A DNA stretch of 64,000 nt, from the NCBI GenBank assembly GCA_958299035.1, contig CATQJL010000223.1, positions 14,603,742 through 14,667,741 of the forward strand, given 5' to 3'. Within the stretch, counting starts at the first letter, position 1, and every line of letters starts with the position of its first letter. The notes beneath the pieces were generated by a model. It searched no databases, was not told the DNA's origin, and saw only the letters and a list, made by a program, of their open reading frames with translations. The translations under genes and the position numbers were made by a program. The DNA is from Cylicocyclus nassatus (taxonomy: Eukaryota; Nematoda; Chromadorea; Rhabditida; Strongylidae). Shown here piece by piece: positions 57,721 through 64,000 of the stretch.

Positions 57721-57810
57721 ATTACTATTAGGAGCTGGTGAAAGAACATGTTCGAACATGCGTTGTTTAACGACCTCGAACATGTTCTTACCAAATTCCT
57801 AATAGTAAAT
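57721..57810. other. Invariant hairpin, right copy
   Basis: The 48-bp core at 57742-57789 is identical to 10379-10426. In this copy the stem extends: ATTACTATTAGGA upstream pairs with TCCTAATAGTAAAT downstream after a small internal mismatch, making a stem of about 33 bp around a 20-nt loop. That size resembles a microRNA precursor or a very small foldback. Confidence 0.5.
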
Positions 57811-58229
57811 CATCCAACACGTGTTGAGTGTGCTATAACAGCAAAAGCTCGGTTATTCCTTGCAAGAGAAGTTCAATTGGTCAAAGTTACATTCAAAAGG
57901 TGATGTGTACCCATGTATAGAGCTTTGAACGCTGATGTCAGACCTACCTTTTATATCTGCGACGCATTCATCGAGAAGAGCTGTGAGTTTTTCTTTAACC
58001 AAATTTTCGCGCATTTTGAGCTGTAAAAACATGGTAGTTTCCATACAAAAGTATGTAGGCTTAAGCAAAGCAACTAATAAGGGTTACGGCTCTAATCTGA
58101 CTTTATCTAAACGTTTCCAAGTGCTGTCCAACTAGTTGTACCCCGCAGGTCGTCATTTTCCTTCTAGACCACGCTTCTATCATGAAACAAAAACCCATAA
58201 CTTCTTGTGGAAAAAGCTTCGCAGATATA

Positions 58230-58965
58230 CAGAGTGTCTCAAAAAATGTTTCGAACGTCTAAGCTAATAACTTCCTTATATAAAATGCTTTCGCGGATTT
58301 TTGGGTGCTGTACAAGAGGTCTAGCTTCAACCTACATTCACAGTATGAAGCGAATCATCGTTTTTCAGTTGCTGCAGGAACATGGTACGAATTTTAAACT
58401 AATTTTAAGCGTTTGGCAAAGGAGAATCGCTTCTAAAAAATTCCAAAAAACCGAAGGGCGTCAAAGCAAGGTTTTCACCAGCTTACTAGATCATTAGTGG
58501 CATTTGGAACCTGATTTGCACTTATTATTTGCAATTAATGAAAAATAAAGAAGCCTTCAATGATCAGCTGAACTTTGCTTGACAAAATCAACGTTGATTT
58601 AGCAAATTTTGGAAAACCAAAATTTCAGCGTTACAGTGCGCACATCGTAAGAAGCCGAGAAGTACGAGAGCGGATGACTGTAATTGGGCTCTGTAATTGG
58701 ATTCATCATCCTGAGAGCCTTAGTTTGACACCCTTGGGTTTTTTAGGGATCTTTCAGAAGCGATTCTCGTCTGTCAAATGCTTAAAATAGGTTGAAAACT
58801 CACATTACCATTTCACTGCAGCAACTAAAAGAAATCGGTGTATCTTTATACTGTAAATCTAGATTGAAGCTAGCCCTACTCTACGCGACCCAAAGATCCG
58901 CGAAAGCTTTCCATATAAAAAGTTATTAATGATCAAACGTTCGATACATTTTTTGCGACACCCTG
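58230..58965. mobile_element. MITE of the CAGAGTGTCTC family, copy 4
   Basis: It runs from CAGAGTGTCTCAAAAAATG to the complement ending CGACACCCTG, flanked by TA. The left duplicate (10825-10835) shows a single TA, confirming the insertion. Confidence 0.85.
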
Positions 58966-59924
58966 TAGAATGCATACTTGAAATCGGCATTTTGAGCTTT
59001 ATTCGTGGCATACAACACCTTTTCGAACCGCCACTTCGATCAAGCAAATTTTTCTTGTTAGTGCTCAGTTTGCTAAGCATTTGAAAAACAGGTGGAATTT
59101 TGTTGCTTCTAATTAGCTAAGAAAGGGCAGATTTTTCTACTTATACTAATCTGGAAAAGAAGTAGTACAAAAACATTTTTAGGTAAGAACAGGAGGCATT
59201 TATTTAGGTCATAGCGAAGCTCACCAAAGCAAGTATCTTATATTTCAAAAATGTGTACGAGGTAAGTGAAATTATGGGTGGACCTACAGTTTTGACCAAC
59301 CACCAAGCCTGCTTCTGTAAAAATTTCATTTTTTCTTGGCTAATCAAACAAAAGCGAGGTCCGCCTAAGTCAAGCGAAGTAGAGTGGTATTTACAAAGGT
59401 GTACTAATTTTAGATCAACTGAAACCGAGTGAGTTACGGCATTTTTGGCAAAAATTTTTGAACAGCACTGTATGGCAATTCCCTGTTTCCATTATGCATA
59501 GATGTTAGGGTAGTAGAGCCTTTAAAAGATACATACACAGCAAAGAACACACATACCAAAAGCATCGAGATATGGCGCGTCTCTCCACGGCTCCACTTTC
59601 CTCCTTTCTCTCCCCCCCCCCATTTTTTCAAATGACGCGAAGTTTTATTCGGATGTCCCATAATTTTTCTCAGATCTTACTTACAAGGGAATGGTCAGAA
59701 ATCGAAGTGGCCATTCCAGACAAGCTGCATAGCGTTAGATGCAGCATGAAACGCTGACTCTAAATCTGGCCCGTAGTAAACTACCGTCAGGGCATCTCCC
59801 CTGAGGCGGACCGGAGTTGATATCTTGGCGCCTCAGTCCAGCATCTGGCGAGCTATTGATCTGATGCAGATCGCTTTCTGGACATTGTAATCAAATGCGT
59901 TCTCGAAAAAACACCTACTTGGTT

Positions 59925-59995
59925 CGATTTGGTTAAATGGGTAAGCCATTGGAATTACATGCGCGCGGCCGTGGTTCGACTCCGCCTAGCGACAC
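59925..59995 (+). other. tRNA-like segment
   Basis: A-box-like GGTTAAATGGGTAAGCC at 59931 with a D stem that pairs, and B-box GGTTCGACTCC at 59973 in a T arm with four of five pairs. The acceptor and anticodon stems do not pair, so it is a tRNA-derived remnant. Confidence 0.4.
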
Positions 59996-60439
59996 AACTT
60001 TTGCTGCATCGCCGGGCAATCTTCGATAGCGGCCACTATCCAATCGATGATGACCGCTATCAAGGATTTCGCCTAGCAAACGCAAAGATAAAACAAAAAA
60101 ACATATAGTTACGAAAATTTTGCGACAAAGCGAAATGGTTGCAACGTGAATTCATTGAAATGAACAAATGAGTTCTCGTTTTGAACAGCTTCGAAAAAAC
60201 CAGTAAAGTTTACAAAAAAGAGAAGAATTTGTTTTTTTCTGTCTTCCTCGCCAAAATCAGCTGTTCATCGATCCTCTCCTTTTCGGGCGCAGTTGTGCAA
60301 TTTTGCGCCGATTTTGTCCGCAGTGTTAGGCAAATTGCTGTGTATCGTAAGTTACTCAGGAGCAACTTACGAAAATTTTCTTTGCGTTTCCTCTTTAGCA
60401 CACTATTTCTGGACATCATCGCTCATATCACCTCCCATG

Positions 60440-60600
60440 ACCCGGCAGGGAGATCATCTCCCTGCCGAACTTCACCTGAGGCTCACCTCTCAGGTGACGT
60501 TGCATCCCTATAGCATAGGGAAATGGGCGGTCGTCATTTTACTGACAGAACCTCACATGAAGGTCTCAGGGGAGATAATCTCCCATGACCGAGCTTTACT
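60440..60600. repeat. Cluster of short palindromes
   Basis: CGGCAGGGAGAT and its complement face each other at 60449-60474. CACCTGAGG...CTCTCAGGTG, TCCCTATAGCATAGGGA and GGGAGATAATCTCCC follow within 150 bp. Four potential hairpins occur in a row. Confidence 0.8.
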
Positions 60601-61670
60601 ACGGGCCTCTGTCTCCGTTATCTGCTTATCGCTTTTCTGGTCGAAGTTATAAGCCATTAAAGACCATTATTTTGCTTAGAAATTATGCGTGAAATTGAAA
60701 ATTTAGCCGTACAGAGCCTCGTTCGCCTTAATGCTGAGCCAAAACATGCAGCCAGCTTACTTAAAATTTTTGAAGCCAGAAGCCGAGCTAAAAGTGCAAC
60801 AATGTGCTCAATTTCGCTGTTTTTATGTATGATTTTTTCATAATGAAACCGCTTGTAGCTTCGTCCACAGAAGCGGGAAGCAGATAAGGAAGACAGATTC
60901 GAATTCAGCGTTTTATACTGCATCGAATGATATACAGCTTGTTTGGTTCGGCCACTTCGACTTCTGACCATTCCCTTGTTAGTCCTACAATACATAGTCT
61001 TCTGGTTGCTCAAACAGATCTTACTTAGTCCTACAATACATAGTCTTCTGGTTGCTCAAACAGATTATGCGTACCTTTTCATAGAGCAAAGCAAGGCAGC
61101 ACCAAAACATTTGCACAAAGTTCGTTCTTACAGTTCGAAGTCAAAATCTCGGAATTCCAAATGTCCGCAAAGTCGAGGAATCGCTACTCCTTTTCAAAAA
61201 AAAATTTCGACAAGGTTCCTATTTCCTCAAACATGTATTCTCCACGTCCATCATTCATCTGTAAATTTGCTATTTTTCACATAACTAAAAATAGAGAGAA
61301 AACAAATTTCATGTTTTTGGCAAAGTTGCGTTGCGCGCTCCCAAGCCACATTATGCCTTTGGAAGTAAGATTTTGTGTTGTTACAGGCAACAGTTTCCGA
61401 GACATATCGAATTTAGGGCAGAAAATTCTGAAAAAATACTTCTTCGTATTTCTGGCCTATAGTGCACGTATGTTTATCGAGTTTTGGGAATTGAGAAAAT
61501 AAGCAAATTCACAGATGAATACCAGATGTAGAAAGTATATGCACGAGCAGGTAACAAACTAGTAAAAGTTTTGGTAAAAGTAACTAGTAAATTATATTTC
61601 CGTCTAGAAATATAATTTTTTCTCAACTTTTAAGCCTTTTTGGAGCTTTTTAGATTTCGGCTTCGAACTT

Positions 61671-62351
61671 TGTGTGGAACGAAGTTCAAGCATACATTTG
61701 GCAGCTGCCTTGTGGGGCTTGCTTTATTCTGTTGAACGGTACCGCAGAAGCTATTTGGAAAACAAGAAGTGTCGCGGCTCCGCGATGCAGAGCAGCCCCT
61801 CGGAACAGGTGCACCGGACGCTGTATGCCGCGTTTGCCTGTCGTTCCTTTTGTAGGCTGCTGCAGGATCACCTCCGACTTGGAGCGCAGCCAAGTGGAGG
61901 GGTATATAAGGCTGCGAGCGAGAGCACCCCCTCTCCTTCCTCCATTTCCTTTCATTATCGATTGTCTTGTATCACACTTGGCTACGTTCTTGGCAGCTCA
62001 CGCAGTTGAAGATTTCTTGTTGAGTGTTGAGCCTCGATTTTGTGAGGTGGACGCGTCAGCGCGAGGAAATATGGAGTTCTGTAGATAAACATTGTTGAGG
62101 TGGAGTTGGTGAGTACACCTTTTCATTTGATTGGGTCTCCGGCAGCCGAATCTGTAAAGGAAACGAGAACTTCATGGTTGGACTAAACCTCTCATACATC
62201 GGCAGCACAGGAGGACGACCTGTGTTGATAGTTTGGCCATCCTATTTAGGGACCTTGTAAATCTGTTTGTATTTGTATTTCATCTGTTTTATGTATATAA
62301 ACTTTATCCAATCATACTCCTGTTATATATGGATTGAAGAGTTGAGTAACA
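61671..62351 (+). other. Promoter/poly(A)-bearing block, possible solo LTR (right copy)
   Basis: This matches 12083-12633. It has a TATATAAGG box at about 61903 in a segment the left copy lacks, and a TATAAACTTTATCC segment where the left copy has AATAAA. It runs from TGTGTGG to AACA. Solo LTR is one reading; no flanking duplication was found. Confidence 0.35.
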
Positions 62352-62934
62352 GCGTCGAGTGGACGCGCCGGAGTGCACGTCATTGCGGATGCGTAAAGTT
62401 CTAGGGTGTAGGGTTGTGATGTAGAGCAGTCAAGCACACGGCTAAGGGTGCTGGACCCAACGAGCAGCAACGAGAAGAATAAAAGTTATCGCTGTAGAAA
62501 AGCAAAGATTGTAAAACTGTGAGAAATGATAATTGCTTTATACTTCATGTGCCCTGAACTTCTTAGTCTTTAAGCTGTTTGAAAATTGCTTCTTTCCATT
62601 GAGTAGTAAAGCCTACAAAGAAATGAAAAGATGTGAGTTTTGGCAAGACAGACAGAATAATTGTGCATTTTGTTAGAACTTACTGCTTACAGCTACATTA
62701 CCATTGCCACATTACATTGTAGCTTTCCGAAACAACAGCAATGCGGCGGCATCGCCTTGCCTACGGCACAGTCGAATTGTTACTCGTGCATTATCTGTTC
62801 CACTTGAGATAAATGCTGCTGAAATTAGCTGATGCTATTTATACTGACGTAGTTCATAACGTTATTACGACTCCAGAAAGTGTCCATAGCAAAAAAAGAT
62901 CATTTCTAAATTAGTCATTGGATAGTTTCAATTA

Positions 62935-63205
62935 TTAGGCCATTCCTAAAGTAATTTCGTTTTTTTCAAATAAACGCCACATTTTGGGAAACAAATATTT
63001 TTAGGAGATTAAGCAATCGATGCAACATTTCATCTTGCAGCATATTCAATAAGCTCTCGAGAAATCATAATATCTGCAACCTATACTCTATGAGATGGTC
63101 AAGTTTTACGATTTGAAACTTTAAAGGAATCCTACAAAGGGCCGAAGTGACGCATTGATAGAGCAAACCTTACAGGACAAAATATATGTTCCTCCTCTTC
63201 ATACC
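62935..63205. mobile_element. Mariner-like MITE, left part, right copy
   Basis: This is the counterpart of 13212-13519. The foldback from 63210 interrupts it. It gives the empty site for the Mutator-like element of the left copy. Confidence 0.65.
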
Positions 63206-63209
63206 TGTC

Positions 63210-64000
63210 ATGACCGTGTGGCATGCCACACCTGGAGGGTCGTAAGAGGCGTCAGGGACGGGGGGGGGGAGTAATGACATGATATTCCCTCAACAATGTC
63301 AGATAGGGCCACCATGCAAAGTACTAGCACACGATGTTTTGGCCTACAATTTACTTACAGTAAGCATAATAAAAGAATCCTAAAAGTATGAGAGCATCAT
63401 TTTTTGTAATTAGCATTCAAATAATTCCTTTGAGTCAAGTTTTAGATTCTGAGGTTTCCAGGCTCATTCAAGTGAGATGGTCCAATCATGTTAATTTCGC
63501 TTGAAAGGTGAGCTAGTTAATTATTTCTGCATTTGATATAAAGAACTATCACTTCTTTGATTAATTTAGGAAACCTACCTCAAACCTCTAAATTAAGGAA
63601 CCAAGAGAAGCCAAATTTGTTTGTTCCATTATTCGCTTTCAATATATCAGACTAGAGAAGGCCAATTAGGCTCAAATCACTTTAGTGTAAATTATGAGGC
63701 TTAAGCTATCGAATATGTACATTCTTGCCGTTTTCCCTCGCGATTCACTCGGTAGCGTAAACTTAGCATGTGACCGGAACCCACTTTTTACGCAGTATTT
63801 TCCATTTCCATTTGTAAGGAAAACGATTATATCTTTCCTTAGAATAAAAGATCTCGAACGAAATTCCTGCCGTTTAAAGAAGAATTTTAAGCATTAGCAA
63901 TGATATAAAAAACGCAAGTATTTGAATGGTTCTAGGGTATGTTAATAAGATGTAGCACAACACCTGAGAAGGTGTGGCAGGCACAGCTTTTCTGGGATTG
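63210..64000. mobile_element. Foldback element, CCAGGGTCAAGC family, copy 3 (partial)
   Basis: The text from GTGTGGCATGCCACACCTGG onward follows copy 1 through its G run, arm and central GTGTGGCAGGCACAG-like hairpin, which lies at the window edge. The first about 13 bp are lost. It runs through the place of the 2.1-kb insertion found in copy 1. Confidence 0.7.

Larger units (their letters stand above)
59684..60978. mobile_element. DNA element with CAAGGGAATGG ends and TTA duplication
   Basis: The inverted ends of about 29 bp start CAAGGGAATGGTCAGAA. TTA flanks both sides (59681-59683 and 60979-60981), and the left copy near 11535 is empty. The CAAGGGAA tip and TWA duplication are shared with the foldback at 4280. 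Inside are a tRNA-like segment and a cluster of short palindromes (60440-60600). No transposase is visible. Confidence 0.8.
50195..64000 (+). repeat. Segmental duplication, right copy
   Basis: This is collinear with 1-2115 and then 6100-18060 of the left copy, apart from insertions, and runs beyond the window. At about 52970 the match to gene A stops: the text around its start ATG is altered (GCATGTC in A is GCAGTT here) and all five exons are missing. The match resumes near 53260. Confidence 0.85.

Noticed and set aside
1..64000. CRISPR arrays or prokaryotic operons
   Set aside because: The regular repeats present are minisatellites within transposons; spliced genes and element types are eukaryotic.

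Overview
This window looks like nuclear DNA of a parasitic nematode, most likely a strongylid (clade V). The evidence is indirect. The only intact genes have introns of 48-120 bp next to very long ones, nearly all ending in TTTCAG-type acceptors. The rest is AT-rich DNA packed with nematode-type transposable elements: mariner-like MITEs, foldback elements, Helitrons, a gypsy LTR element, a Penelope-like element and RTE LINE fragments. No bacterial gene, rRNA gene, canonical tRNA gene or CRISPR array was seen. Nearly all long open frames are shadows inside repeats. All positions and similarities were read by eye, with no alignment program or database.

Two real protein genes can be built from exons. 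Gene A (2098-4127, 123 aa) and gene B (34887-42328, 140 aa) are paralogues with five exons each. Their intron phases match and exons 3 and 4 are the same length (92 and 43 nt). Both encode a signal peptide and a small mature protein with four shared cysteines, which I do not recognise. Intron 4 is 288 bp in A but about 6.8 kb in B, where it holds a foldback, a tRNA-headed SINE-like element, a Penelope-like element, an RTE remnant and a foldback carrying a Helitron. A broken copy of the last exon of B lies 1.2 kb downstream of it (43533-43699).

The two ends of the window are direct copies of each other: about 1-18060 on the left and about 50195-64000 on the right, the latter running off the edge. 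The right copy keeps the DNA up to the gene A start and then lacks the gene. Each copy carries insertions the other lacks, so each serves as an empty-site reference that gives insertion boundaries and target duplications. Left-only insertions: 541-1541, 6661-7164, 7707-7867, 7914-8545, 10007-10171 and 13520-15092. Right-only insertions: 50323-51045, 54103-54889, about 55415-56140, about 57137-57283, 58230-58965 and 59684-60978.

Between the copies, from left to right, lie: tandem foldback elements (15112-19940); a complete but dead gypsy element on the minus strand (20573-25709); an inverted pair of Penelope-type terminal segments with hammerhead-like cores around nested MITEs and a Helitron (25720-28225); a Helitron with a near 600-bp internal palindrome (31113-31818); gene B; and a 5.2-kb foldback (44797-50012) whose arms carry concentric related termini, a minisatellite and nested insertions.
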